From NCBI RefSeq assembly GCF_019097855.1, contig NZ_JAHRGL010000049.1, positions 35,758-99,757 of the forward strand: a stretch of 64,000 nt of DNA. Direction: 5' to 3'. The translations under genes were made by a program, and so were the position numbers. Numbering within the stretch: position 1 is the first letter of the stretch; each line of letters starts with the position of its first letter. Positions 16,747 to 25,657 of this stretch are shown in pieces. The stretch is from Geopseudomonas aromaticivorans. GTDB taxonomy: Bacteria; Pseudomonadota; Gammaproteobacteria; Pseudomonadales; Pseudomonadaceae. The notes under the pieces were generated by a model that worked only from the letters and a program-made list of their open reading frames with translations, made no database searches and was not told the origin of the DNA.

Positions 16747-18206
16747 GCGCGCGCGCCCGCCTCGCCCTCGGCGCCCTGGCCCTGGCGCTCGGCGGCTGCA
16801 CCATGGTCGGCCCGGACTACCACTTGCCCAAGTGGGCGGTGTTCAACCAGCCGCAGGCCCAGGCCCCCTTCGATGCGCAGGCCAATCCCAAGGTCAGCCA
16901 GGCCGCGCTGCCCGCCGACTGGTGGCAGCTGTACCACGAGCCGCTGCTCGACCATCTGGTGCAGGAAGCCCTGGCCAAGAACACCGACGTGCGCCTGGCC
17001 TACCACAACCTGCGCCGCGCCTACGAAAGCTACCAGATGGCGCACCACGCCAACGAGGTGGAGTTCGGCGGCAAGGCCGCCAGCGGCCGCGGCCAGGTCA
17101 GCAGCGAGGCCCTCGGCGAGCACGAACAGCTCCCGGTGATGAACCTCAGCAGCGCGGTGGTCGGCATCGGCTATCAGGTCGACCTGTTCGGCAAGCTCAA
17201 GCGCGCCGCCGAAGCCGCCGGCGCCGGTGCCGAAGCCAGCCAGGCGGCGCTGGACGCCGCGCGCATCAGCGTGGTCGCCCAGGTGGTGGGCAGCTACATG
17301 GACTCCTGCCATGCCAGCGAAGAGCTGGAGATCGCCGAACACTCGCTGAATATCCAGGAACGCCAGCTCGAGGTGGCCCAGCGCCTGCTCGCCGGCGGGC
17401 GCGGCAACGAGATCGACGTGGCCCGCGCCCAGGCGCAGACCGAGGCCCTGCGCGCCCAGCTGCCGCCCTACGAGGCGAAGAAGGCCAGCGCGCTGTATGC
17501 GCTGGCCGCCCTGCTCGGCCGCACCCCCGGCGATCTGCCGGCCGGCGTCGCCGCCTGCAAGCACGCGCCACAGCTGGCCGCCGCCCTGCCGACCGGCGAC
17601 GGCGCCGCGCTGCTCAAGCGCCGCCCGGACATCCGCGCCGCCGAACGCGAGCTGGCCGCGGCCACCGCAGAGATCGGCGTGGCCACCGCCGCGCTGTACC
17701 CGGAGATCAGCCTCGGCGCCAACTTCGGCTACACGGGGATGACCGAGCACATGGGCAGCGCCATCACCCGCGAATGGGCGCTGATGCCGAGCATCTCCTG
17801 GCACATCCCGACCAAAGTCGACCATGCGCGCATCCGCGCCACCGAGGCCGGCGCCGACGCCGCCCTGGCGCGCTTCGACGGCGTGGTGCTGGCCGCCCTG
17901 CGCGAGACCCAGACCCTGCTCAGCCACTACGCGCACAACCTCAAGCGCAGCCAGTCGCTGCGCCAGGCTCGCGACGCGGCGCGCGCCGGGGCCGAGTACA
18001 ACCGCCGGCTGTACCGCGAAGGGCGCATGCCCTACCTCGACAGCCTCGACGCCGACCGCACTCTGGCCGAGGCCGAGGCGGCGCTGGCCGCGGCGCAGGC
18101 GCAGCTGTCGACCGACCAGGTCAACCTGTTCCTCAGCCTCGGCGGCGGCTGGGAAAACGCTCGCGACAGCGCCGGCCAGGAGCCGCGGCCGGCGGCCAAG
18201 CACTGA
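16743..18206 (+). CDS. NodT-type outer-membrane efflux lipoprotein, system 2
   Basis: 487 residues. The start ATG overlaps the adaptor stop. A short signal peptide carries the lipobox LGGC (Cys near residue 19), followed by MVGPDYHLP typical of this family and two outer-membrane-efflux repeats. Last gene of the operon FUSC-DUF1656-HlyD-OMF. It is followed by a 24-bp palindrome that probably ends transcription from both sides. Confidence 0.85.
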   Translation: MSARARLALGALALALGGCTMVGPDYHLPKWAVFNQPQAQAPFDAQANPKVSQAALPADWWQLYHEPLLDHLVQEALAKNTDVRLAYHNLRRAYESYQMAHHANEVEFGGKAASGRGQVSSEALGEHEQLPVMNLSSAVVGIGYQVDLFGKLKRAAEAAGAGAEASQAALDAARISVVAQVVGSYMDSCHASEELEIAEHSLNIQERQLEVAQRLLAGGRGNEIDVARAQAQTEALRAQLPPYEAKKASALYALAALLGRTPGDLPAGVAACKHAPQLAAALPTGDGAALLKRRPDIRAAERELAAATAEIGVATAALYPEISLGANFGYTGMTEHMGSAITREWALMPSISWHIPTKVDHARIRATEAGADAALARFDGVVLAALRETQTLLSHYAHNLKRSQSLRQARDAARAGAEYNRRLYREGRMPYLDSLDADRTLAEAEAALAAAQAQLSTDQVNLFLSLGGGWENARDSAGQEPRPAAKH

Positions 18207-18208
18207 GT

Positions 18209-18232
18209 GCCGCCGCGCTGCAGCGCGGCGGC
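18209..18232. terminator. GC-rich palindrome between convergent genes
   Basis: A 24-bp perfect palindrome (GCCGCCGCGCTG and its complement) three bases after the efflux operon 2 stop, just before the end of the convergent gene at 18239. No T run, so termination is inferred from position and symmetry. Confidence 0.5.
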
Positions 18233-18238
18233 GGGCGA

Positions 18239-18727
18239 TCAGAACAGCGGTTCGTCGTCGCGAATCAGCACGCACTGGCGGCCGTGGTCGTCCTCGTGGC
18301 AGTCCTGCACGTAGAACATCGCCACCTCACCGCTGGCCAGGGTCGCCGCCACGTAGTCGCCGATCTCCGCTGCGAAGTAGCCGCGCGCGGCCGGCGCAGC
18401 CTCGCACTCGATCAGCGCGGTGACGAACAGCTCGGGATCGGCATCGTCGAAGAACTCGGCGCACTCCAGCTCGCTCCACTCCGCCGGCACCTGGAACGGC
18501 CCGGTGAACAGGATGCGGGCATCGCCCAGATCCTCCTCCTCGGCGTCCGGGTCGTTGTCGTCCGGCCGGTACACCGTGCAGTCCTGAGCGTCCGCGCTGC
18601 CCAGCACCGCCAGCCGGGCCGCCAGGCGCCGCTCGGGGTCCAGCCCCTCGGCCGTGCACATCTGCACCCACACCGCGTCGAGGGCGGATTCCTGATCGTT
18701 TTGCTTCACGTGAATCTCCATGGTCAT
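18239..18727 (-). CDS. Unknown acidic cytoplasmic protein
   Basis: About 162 residues, strongly acidic (DDNDPDAEEEDLGD, EFFDDADPELF), no signal peptide or membrane helix. Several cysteines are scattered (VQMCTAEG, DCTVYR, ELECAEF, IECEAAP, VQDCHEDD). Not recognised. The start is uncertain: ATGs at 18727 and 18721 lack a Shine-Dalgarno, while a GTG at 18709 has GGAG six bases ahead. A protein beginning MKQNDQESALDAVWVQ is therefore equally plausible. Convergent with efflux operon 2. Confidence 0.55.
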   Translation of the reverse strand: MTMEIHVKQNDQESALDAVWVQMCTAEGLDPERRLAARLAVLGSADAQDCTVYRPDDNDPDAEEEDLGDARILFTGPFQVPAEWSELECAEFFDDADPELFVTALIECEAAPAARGYFAAEIGDYVAATLASGEVAMFYVQDCHEDDHGRQCVLIRDDEPLF

Positions 18728-18835
18728 GACTGCCGCTGGCAGCAGCGGGTTCGTCCGCACTATGCGGCCAACAAGGTTACCGATTATCGCGGATAGCGCC
18801 GTGCCCGCGCCGAGCGGCTGAGCGGCGCAGGCGGC

Positions 18836-19078
<243 letters not shown>

Positions 19079-19182
19079 GCTCTACCTCGGCAAGCGCGCC
19101 CAGCGGCGACGGGCGGCCAGGCACCGAACGCGGCAGTCTATCCGATCGGAGCGAGCGCAGCCGCCCGGCGGCGCGCGCCTGG

Positions 19183-20085
19183 CTACTTCTGCACCGCGGC
19201 ACTGGCGGGCTCGGCGACCTCGTGCCAGCTGCTGTCCGGATCGAAAGCGCTCATCGCCAGGGCCTGCTGCTCGCTGTCCGCGCCCATGTCCTTCTCGAAC
19301 ACCAGTCCATCGTGGCTGATCATGAAGCTCATCACCCCGCTGTCGGCATACCTGGCCGGCCAGGCGATCAGGGCGAAGCCGCGGCTCATGTTGGCGCCGA
19401 GCATGTAGGCGTAGGCACCGCCCGGCGCCGACGGTCCCTGGGCCTGGAGGATGCGGTAGTGGTAGCCATGCCACTCGCCGTCCGGCAGCTCGTCACCGAA
19501 CAGCGGGCCGAGCGGGCTTTGCGCGATGCCCGGCTCGTCGGGCCAGTACAACCCGTCGTACTGGCCGTCGCTGCTCATGAACTTCTGCGCGTACTCGAGC
19601 ACGCCGTCGCCGTCGCGGTCGACCTCGGCGTAGTCCATCTGCGCGTCGTGGTAGGCGCGCACCGCCTGCATGGTGGCCAGCTCGTTGCGGCCGATGCGCC
19701 GCGCGCGGATCTCCTCGCCGCCGGCCTTGGTATCGAAGACCCAACCGTCCTTGCCCTGGATCAGCGGCAGGGGGAAGGTCAGGGGGGCGTTGCCGACCAC
19801 CAGACTCGCCCGCCCCTGCCCCGCCGGCTCGATAACACGCTTCTCCCGATAGAGGGCGAGGAAGGCGTCGACATCCTTGCGCTCGATGTCGTTGGTGGGA
19901 ATCCAGGTTTGCCAGTCGTCGCCGAGCAGCGCGGCCAGGCGCACGGGATCCCCTTTCTCGGTGCCCAACGCACCGATCAGCGCCTCTACGGCGGCATCCG
20001 GGGTGGGATAGGCCTGCTGGGCGCGCGCGTCCAGCGTCAGCAGGGCCAGCAGCAACGGCAGGACAATACGCAATGCGGCATTCAT
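19183..20085 (-). CDS. DUF2950 exported protein
   Basis: 300 residues. Signal peptide MNAALRIVLPLLLALLTLDARA, then the DUF2950 pattern: PTPDAAVEALIGAL, a central KDGWVFDTKAGGEEIRARR IG stretch, QMDYAEVDRDGDGVLEYAQK and GYHYRILQAQGPSAPGGA. The start is fixed by an excellent AAAGGAGG. Function unknown. It lies 13 bp downstream of the DUF3300 gene on the same strand; the two families commonly occur as a pair, suggesting a joint envelope role. Confidence 0.85.
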   Translation of the reverse strand: MNAALRIVLPLLLALLTLDARAQQAYPTPDAAVEALIGALGTEKGDPVRLAALLGDDWQTWIPTNDIERKDVDAFLALYREKRVIEPAGQGRASLVVGNAPLTFPLPLIQGKDGWVFDTKAGGEEIRARRIGRNELATMQAVRAYHDAQMDYAEVDRDGDGVLEYAQKFMSSDGQYDGLYWPDEPGIAQSPLGPLFGDELPDGEWHGYHYRILQAQGPSAPGGAYAYMLGANMSRGFALIAWPARYADSGVMSFMISHDGLVFEKDMGADSEQQALAMSAFDPDSSWHEVAEPASAAVQK

Positions 20086-20098
20086 GACGAGCCTCCTT

Positions 20099-21685
20099 TC
20101 AGCGCCCACGGGCGCCGCCACGGGCGCCACCCCGTGAAGACGATGGAACCGAGCGTTGTACCGACCGACCGCTGCTGCGTTCTGCCTGCGGCCGACTGGC
20201 CGAGACGCGACTGGTCTGGCCGCGGCTGGCGGATACCTGCGAGCGCGCGGGATTGCGCGCATCGGCGAAGGCGTTGTTGCGCGTCCCCTGCCCGCTGGAA
20301 TACTGCTGCCGCGCCTGCTGGCGCGCCTGCGGACTGCTTTGCGTGCGCTGGCGCGGCTGGGCGCTGGCCTGGGGTCGCTGGCCGATCCGCTCGGGCTGGT
20401 TGCGCATCTCGCGATCCGCGACCTGGGCCCGCTCACGCGCCTCGCGGTTGCTGGTGGCCGGCGCCTCGATGCCGCGCTCGCCCAGTGCTTGGCGGGCACC
20501 CTCGCGCTCGGCGCTCTGCGCCCGTTCGCGCGCTTCGCGATTGCTGGTAGCCGGCGCGTCGAGGCCGCGCTGGCTCAGGGCCTGGCTGGCCCGCTCGCGG
20601 TCGGCGGTGCGCGCCGGCTCGCGACCGCGCAGGGCGTCGCGCTGCTCGCTGCCGGGCAGGCGCTGGCCGTACTGCTCGCGGCTGGCGCGGTCGCGATAGG
20701 GCACGCCGTCGCGGTTGGCCGCATTGTGCTGCCACTTGTTCTGACTGGCGTCGATCTTCCGGTTGCTGTTGATGTTGTTGTAGTGGTTGACGTCGATGTC
20801 GACGTCGCCGCCTCCCCAGTCGCAGTCGCCCCACAGCGAGTCGACAATCGCCACCCCCGCGGCGAAGCCCAGCCCGGCGACCAGCGCGGAGCCGAAGTAG
20901 TAGCCCGGCGGCGGCGGGTAGTACGCCGGCGGATAGGACGGGTTGGGCCAGGTGCCGTAGACCTCGCTGGGGTTGTAGCTGGGCACGTAGACCACCTGCG
21001 GATCGGCCGGCTCGATGATGATGGTCTGCTCGGCAGGCGGTGCCTGCACCACCGTGGTGGTGCTGGACGGCGCCTCCGTCTGCACGACGGTGGTGGGGCC
21101 GCCCGACGCCGCCTGCACGGTGACGCGCTGCTGCTCGTTGGACTCGAGGTGGCCGGCGGCCTGGGCCTGGCGGCGCAGGCGCTGCACCGAATCCATCAGG
21201 TCGTCGGGCTGGGCGAGAAAGGCATCGCCGACCCGCTGTACCCACGCCGGGTCCTGGCCGAGGGTGACCAGCACCGCCGGGAAGGCGACCAGCGACTGCA
21301 CGCTCGGGTCCCAGGGCTGCTCGGCGACCTGGCGCACGGCGGCGTCGCCGTTGGCCTGCGGATTCGCCTTGGACCAGGCCACGGCGTCGGCGACATCGCC
21401 CGGGTAGGTCGAGGCCATCAGCACCTGGGCCAGCAGGGAGTCGGGATACAGGGCGATCGGCGCCATCATCTGGTCCAACTCTTCGGCACGGAACACCGCC
21501 TTGACCGACGCCGGCGCAGCGGTGGGGGGCGCCGCGGGCACGGGCACAGCAGACGCGGCTGCCGGTGCCGGGGCGGGCGGCGCCACCGCCGGGGCATTCT
21601 GGGCTGAGGGGGCATCCTTGTCCGGGCAGCCGACCAGGGCCATCACGGCGAGCAGGACGGCGCTGAAACGACGATCGATACGCAT
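20099..21685 (-). CDS. DUF3300 exported lipoprotein-like protein
   Basis: 528 residues. The N-terminus MRIDRRFSAVLLAVMALVGC ends in a lipobox-like LVGC, followed by a Pro/Ala linker. The DUF3300 core (about 70-330) contains LDQMMAPIALYPDSLLAQVL and VYVPSYNPSEVYGTWP. The C-terminal third is low-complexity, with two near-identical units around APATSNREARERAQ and an Arg/Ser/Gln-rich tail. AAGGAG precedes the ATG. First gene of a two-gene unit with DUF2950. Function unknown; probably envelope-associated. Confidence 0.85.
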   Translation of the reverse strand: MRIDRRFSAVLLAVMALVGCPDKDAPSAQNAPAVAPPAPAPAAASAVPVPAAPPTAAPASVKAVFRAEELDQMMAPIALYPDSLLAQVLMASTYPGDVADAVAWSKANPQANGDAAVRQVAEQPWDPSVQSLVAFPAVLVTLGQDPAWVQRVGDAFLAQPDDLMDSVQRLRRQAQAAGHLESNEQQRVTVQAASGGPTTVVQTEAPSSTTTVVQAPPAEQTIIIEPADPQVVYVPSYNPSEVYGTWPNPSYPPAYYPPPPGYYFGSALVAGLGFAAGVAIVDSLWGDCDWGGGDVDIDVNHYNNINSNRKIDASQNKWQHNAANRDGVPYRDRASREQYGQRLPGSEQRDALRGREPARTADRERASQALSQRGLDAPATSNREARERAQSAEREGARQALGERGIEAPATSNREARERAQVADREMRNQPERIGQRPQASAQPRQRTQSSPQARQQARQQYSSGQGTRNNAFADARNPARSQVSASRGQTSRVSASRPQAERSSGRSVQRSVPSSSRGGARGGARGR

Positions 21686-21991
21686 GGCCCTTCTCCTTGG
21701 GAAGAAAAGCGGGGCGAAATGCTTTAGACATGGCACGCCGCCATCCGTGCAACGGGTAGCGGCCCAGAAAAGCATAGGCGCTGCGCGGGGAGGCGCCGGA
21801 AGAGCCGACCGGGTGCAACGGGCTTGCGTAGCAGACGGCAGGGCCGTTGGCAGGACCGGGCCAGTCCGCAAGCACGCCAGCCGGCAAATGGCCGGCGCGG
21901 GGATCGGACGGGGGATGAAGCACCGCGCAGTGTCGGTAGCGGCAGGCCCTCAGCGGTGCGCGGGAGCGATAGTCGCGTGGCGGGGAGGGAA
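21686..21991. other. Intergenic region, nothing recognised
   Basis: 306 bp between the DUF3300 start and the end of the small gene at 21992. It should contain the DUF3300 promoter. I see no RNA gene, terminator or convincing open frame. Confidence 0.4.
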
Positions 21992-22261
21992 TCAGCCGCG
22001 CAGCGGGCCGGCGTAGCGGGCCTGGGTGTATTTCTCGATGAGCTGCGCTTCGCTCAGCATCGGCGCCGCCGGACGGATGCCGCTGAGTTCGCTGAGGCGC
22101 TCGCCCAGGGCGCGGGTTTCATCGACCGACGATGCCACGCAGGCCTCCAGCATGCGATCCACCGCGCCCTCCTGGCTGATGCGGATATCCACGGCCTGCT
22201 CCTCTCGCAGCCGACGGCGGACCTTCTGCATGCAATCGAGTACTTCTCTGGTGAATTCCAT
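21992..22261 (-). CDS. Small unknown cytoplasmic protein
   Basis: 89 residues, helical and charged (MEFTREVLDCMQKVRRRLRE), no signal peptide, no family recognised. The second of two adjacent ATGs (22261) is preferred because AGAGGGG is correctly spaced from it and too close to the first (22267). Monocistronic; downstream of it is the DUF3300 promoter region. Confidence 0.55.
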   Translation of the reverse strand: MEFTREVLDCMQKVRRRLREEQAVDIRISQEGAVDRMLEACVASSVDETRALGERLSELSGIRPAAPMLSEAQLIEKYTQARYAGPLRG

Positions 22262-22479
22262 CTGCATCCCCTCTGTTGTTGCCACCTCAGGCGTCGGCAA
22301 GGCTAAAGCAAAGCCCGTACCAGCCCTCCACAGCCCGCTCGGTGCGGCCTGTGGAGGGCATTCCAGAGCGGCCCGCGGGCAGCATCGGTGCGCCATGCAC
22401 CGGATCGGCGCACCCCGGCGCACCGAAAACGATCTGCGCGTTCGCGCCGCCAGGAGCGGATCGGCCATAGCCCCGCATG

Positions 22480-22876
22480 CGGGCAGCACTCGAGCTCGGC
22501 GCGGGTCCTGGCCAGCGCGGCCTCATGCTCCAGGGCGAGCTGCTCGGCCCTCTGCTGGTTGCTCTCCAGCGGCTGGCGGCTGTCGCCCAGCTCGGCGCGC
22601 AACGGCTCGGTCTGCTCGCGCAGCGGGGCGCTGGGGTCGGCGGGAGTAATGAAGGGGGCCGGGCTTGAAGGCGCTGCCGTCCTTGCCGAACGACTGCTGA
22701 TACCCGATGGCCAGGGCGCGGGCGACCTTGATTCCGTCCAGCGTCTCGCCGAGCTGACGCAGCTTGATCGGCGTGGCGTTGGCATCGCTGGCGAATACCC
22801 GCTCGGCTGTGCGGGCGAGCGGGAAGAACACCGGGTCGCGCTCCTTGAGGACGGCGAAGTTACTGCTTTCGGCCAT
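22480..22876 (-). pseudogene. Decayed DUF4145 (type I restriction HsdR-like) remnant
   Basis: The frame from 22876 reads MAESSNFAVLKERDPVFFPLARTA and then ASDANATPIKLRQLGE, the opening of a DUF4145 domain found at the N-terminus of some HsdR-like helicases. Sequence then jumps directly to LDGIKVARALAIGYQQSFGK; from memory intact relatives have about 60 more residues there, indicating an internal deletion. Around 22650 the reading continues in another frame (PFITPADPSAPLREQTEPL and a coiled coil QPLESNQQRAEQLALEHEA) before losing similarity near 22480. No helicase part remains. Deletion, frameshift and truncation together mark a relic; it lies about 1.1 kb left of the genomic island. Confidence 0.6.
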
Positions 22877-23168
22877 GTTCCATCCCTTGAAGATCGTCCC
22901 CCCCGGATCGGCTGTGCGGTGGGCAAGATGATGCCAGCCCAAGGATGCTACGGATACTTGACGGACTACGGCTCGGCGGGCGGCAGAATGGTGCGCGCGA
23001 TGCCGTCCGGGATGCCTAGACCTCTACCAGCCGTGACAGTGCGCGCAAAGTCCCAGACGCATACCGAGAGACAGATCACGCCCGCGGCAAGGCCGGGGTC
23101 GGACGCTGCCCCTGCCGGCATGCGACAATCGCCCCCTCGCTTGCAGATCAATACAGTGAAATACCGAC
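22877..23168. other. Intergenic region, nothing recognised
   Basis: About 290 bp between the pseudogene and the RTX gene. No open frame, repeat or RNA gene that I can support. Confidence 0.35.
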
Positions 23169-23702
23169 ATGAGCACAGATGCCTTCACGGAACGCTTGGG
23201 CACCATCAAGACCGACTTCATCCAGGGCGATGACGGCCGCGACCTAATCATCGGACGACACGGCCGCGACGTCCTGCTCGGCGAAGGCGGTGACGACCGC
23301 ATCGAGGCCGGCCACGGCAACGACATCCTGGCCGGCGGCGCCGGCAACGACATGCTGTACGGCGGCAAAGGCCGCGACACCTACCAGTGGAATTTCACCG
23401 AGATACAGCCGGGCGACCGCGACACGCTGTTCGACGACCGCGGCAGCCGCCTGCAGCTCGACGATGACCTGCTGGCACAACTGCTGCTCGATGGCAAACC
23501 CCTGGACAGCCTCAAGAGCCGCAAGGTTGTCGGCGACACCATCGACGCCGACAACAGCATCGCCTGGCAAAACGGCAGCCTGCTGATCGATCTGGACGGC
23601 AACGGCCAGTTCGATCCGACCACCGACACCCAGATCGAGATTGTCGGCAACGCCACCCGCCTTACCTTCGCAGCCAGCAGCGACTTGCTGATACTTGGCT
23701 AA
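23169..23702 (+). CDS. Short RTX (hemolysin-type Ca-binding) protein
   Basis: 177 residues with no signal peptide. Residues about 20-70 carry repeated GGxGxDxLxxG-like nonapeptides (EGGDDRIEAGHGNDILAGGAGNDMLYGG), which wind into a calcium-binding parallel beta roll. The remainder contains LIDLDGNGQFDPTTDTQIEI, an EF-like acidic loop seen at the end of some RTX proteins. RTX proteins are usually exported by type I systems, but none lies here. It may be a stand-alone small RTX protein or the surviving 3' part of a larger gene. No clear Shine-Dalgarno precedes the ATG. Confidence 0.65.
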   Translation: MSTDAFTERLGTIKTDFIQGDDGRDLIIGRHGRDVLLGEGGDDRIEAGHGNDILAGGAGNDMLYGGKGRDTYQWNFTEIQPGDRDTLFDDRGSRLQLDDDLLAQLLLDGKPLDSLKSRKVVGDTIDADNSIAWQNGSLLIDLDGNGQFDPTTDTQIEIVGNATRLTFAASSDLLILG

Positions 23703-23932
23703 AGGGGGCATGCACCCTTTGACTCCCCCTGCGTCGTGGGACCAAGCAAGTACGCGCCATGGCCGGCGAGATTAACGTCGGGGAATTGGCCGTCGTACTG
23801 ACGCGGATTCGCGTCGAGCGGGTAGTCATCGAGGGGAGCGGCAGCAGGTAGGCGAGAAGCATGTCGCCATCCTGCCGCCGCCGCTTCAACCAACCGAGCA
23901 GCTGTGACCCAATCAGGGGATTCAGGCCCAAA

Positions 23933-23970
23933 AACGACTTAGGCCCGCATCGCTGCGAGCCTAAGTCGTT
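23933..23970 (-). terminator. Original chromosomal terminator of tRNA-Thr, now left of the island
   Basis: On the minus strand an 11-bp outer stem (AACGACTTAGG with its complement) encloses a GC-rich inner hairpin and is followed by TTTTTG. It directly follows the 3' tRNA fragment, so before integration it would have ended the tRNA transcript. Confidence 0.75.
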
Positions 23971-23971
23971 A

Positions 23972-24028
23972 ATTTAGATGGTGCCGGCACCAGGAATTGA
24001 ACCCGGGACCTACTGATTACAAGTCAGT
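23972..24028 (-). repeat. attL: duplicated 3' end of tRNA-Thr
   Basis: 57 bp identical, except for one C/T change at 23998, to 39941-39997. It covers the acceptor 3' strand, T arm and anticodon arm of tRNA-Thr. Beyond 24028 the tRNA sequence is lost, so this is a non-functional fragment marking the left junction. Confidence 0.92.
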
Positions 24029-24106
24029 GGGCGTACCGATACCTGCTGATTTACGAAACACTACAAACCTATACAGAATGCGGCTTTCAGCCTACTCTTG
24101 CCTTAA

Positions 24107-24164
24107 CGGGCTAACACGAAAATCGACCAAATTTGTTAGCCCGTGTTAGCCCGGTGTTAGCCCG
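24107..24164. repeat. Clustered GTTAGCCCG motifs, candidate integrase arm sites (left)
   Basis: One inverted copy (24107-24115) and three direct copies (24135-24143, 24145-24153, 24156-24164) of GTTAGCCCG, between attL and the integrase start. The same 9-mer occurs twice at the other end of the island (39882-39901). Placement near both att sites is that of tyrosine-recombinase arm-type sites. Occupancy could also repress the integrase promoter. Confidence 0.65.
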
Positions 24165-24183
24165 GCACAGCAGAGGCAGGATC

Positions 24184-25551
24184 ATGGCAAAGCTGAAATT
24201 CACCAAAACGGCACTGCTGGCGCTGCAACCGCCAGAGGCAGGCAAGCGCCTGGCCGTATACGACACCGAAGTGCCGAAGCTGGCGATGCGGATCACTTCG
24301 GCCGGCACCCGCACCTTCTACGTCGTAAAGCGTGCCGGCTCCTCGATTGCCTGGGTGAAGCTCGGCACCTTCCCCGAGATGACCGTCGAGCAGGCCCGCG
24401 GCGAGGCGCAGAAGATCCTCGGCGAGTTCGCCACCGGAGCCAACCCAGCAGCAGCACGTCGCGCCATTCGTCAGGAGCCGACTTTCACCGAGATGCTGGC
24501 CGACATGCTGACGCACAAGAAGAAGCGTGACGGCTCGCCGATCACCGAGCGCACCAAGAAGGACTACCTCGACACCGCGCGGCTTCACATGGGAGCCATC
24601 GCCAACAGCAAGCTGTCGCACATCACCCGCTCCGAGGTGAAGGCGATTCACACCAAGGCGAGCAAGAAGAGCGCACGCCAAGCTGACAAGTCCGTTGCCA
24701 TCATTTCCTCGGTGTTCAACTACGCCGCCGATCATGAGCACTTCAGCGGCACCAACCCGGCCAGCCGCATCCAGAAAAATGCCGTATCCGAGCGCGACCG
24801 CTTCGTCCAGGCCGCAGAACTACCCTACCTGTTCGATGCCATCGGCGAATCCAGCCTGAGCGACTTCTTTCTGCTGTCACTGCTGACTGGCGCACGCCGC
24901 TCCAACGTACAAGCGATGGCCTGGCGCGAACTCGACCTCGACGCGCGCATCTGGCGCATCGGCATGACCAAGAACGGCACTCCGCAGAATGTCACCCTGC
25001 CGCCCGAGGCCGTGACTGCCCTGCATGCCCGCAAGCGCACGACCGGCACCTCGCAATTCGTGTTTCCTGGCGACGGCAAGACCGGCCATCTTGTCGAGCC
25101 GAAGAAGGCATGGGCAGCGATCCTGCTCCGCGCCAGCCTGCGCCGCCTGCTCGACCACCTGGAAAGCCTCGGCAAACTGACTGCCGAGGAGCGCCAGCGC
25201 GCCGACAAGCAGATCACCGAAGCGCCAGCCGCCACCAGCAAGCGTTATCGAGCCATAGCCGACGCGCTGGAAATTGACCCGCCGCTCTATGACATGACCG
25301 ACCTGCGCATCCATGACCTGCGCCGCACCCTAGGGAGCTGGCAGGCCAAGACCGGCGCATCGATGGCTATCATCGGCAAGAGTCTGAACCACAAGAGCCT
25401 GCAATCGACGGCGATCTATGCCCGACTCGACCTCGATCCGGTACGTCAGTCTGTCGAGACGGCGACGCAGGCCATGCTTGAGGCAGGAGGCATCAAACAG
25501 CCGGCTGAAGTAGTGAATCTGCTGAAACGAGCCCCGAAAAAAAGAAATTGA
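24184..25551 (+). CDS. int: Tyrosine integrase, P4/DUF4102 type
   Basis: 455 residues. The N-terminal arm-binding DUF4102 domain (about 1-95: KLKFTKTALLALQPPEAG, YDTEVPKLAMRITSAG) is followed by a SAM-like core-binding domain and a catalytic domain. Catalytic residues are visible: Arg in LLTGARRSNVQ (near 239), His-Leu-Arg-Arg in IHDLRRTLGSW (near 376), and His/Tyr in NHKSLQSTAIYARL (Tyr near 413). It catalyses site-specific insertion into and excision from tRNA-Thr. The start at 24184 follows GGCAGGATC; an upstream in-frame ATG at 24133 would translate through the GTTAGCCCG repeats and is unlikely. Located at the end opposite the intact tRNA. Confidence 0.93.
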   Translation: MAKLKFTKTALLALQPPEAGKRLAVYDTEVPKLAMRITSAGTRTFYVVKRAGSSIAWVKLGTFPEMTVEQARGEAQKILGEFATGANPAAARRAIRQEPTFTEMLADMLTHKKKRDGSPITERTKKDYLDTARLHMGAIANSKLSHITRSEVKAIHTKASKKSARQADKSVAIISSVFNYAADHEHFSGTNPASRIQKNAVSERDRFVQAAELPYLFDAIGESSLSDFFLLSLLTGARRSNVQAMAWRELDLDARIWRIGMTKNGTPQNVTLPPEAVTALHARKRTTGTSQFVFPGDGKTGHLVEPKKAWAAILLRASLRRLLDHLESLGKLTAEERQRADKQITEAPAATSKRYRAIADALEIDPPLYDMTDLRIHDLRRTLGSWQAKTGASMAIIGKSLNHKSLQSTAIYARLDLDPVRQSVETATQAMLEAGGIKQPAEVVNLLKRAPKKRN

Positions 25552-25657
25552 GAGACAGCTTGGCCAAGTACTAACCAGTCTAGCCTGATGGGTAAAAACG
25601 GATTACTCAACCGCCTGACTGGTTACCGTTGCGAATAGATTAAGGATGACATAGGGA

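Noticed and set aside
21501-22016. 171-residue plus-strand frame in the DUF3300 upstream region
   Set aside because: Begins antisense to DUF3300, composition Gly/Ala/Arg-rich, no motif.
23662-23931. Two overlapping minus-strand frames between the RTX gene and attL
   Set aside because: One reads PLDDYPLDANPRQYDGQF and looks weakly coding, but there is no start signal, family or conserved neighbour; at most a gene fragment.
23979-24030. Second tRNA-Thr gene at the left island end
   Set aside because: Only the 3' part is present; D arm and 5' acceptor strand are missing, so it is an att fragment.
24133-24183. Longer integrase start at 24133
   Set aside because: Would translate the GTTAGCCCG repeat array and lacks a Shine-Dalgarno; the 24184 start matches the DUF4102 N-terminus.
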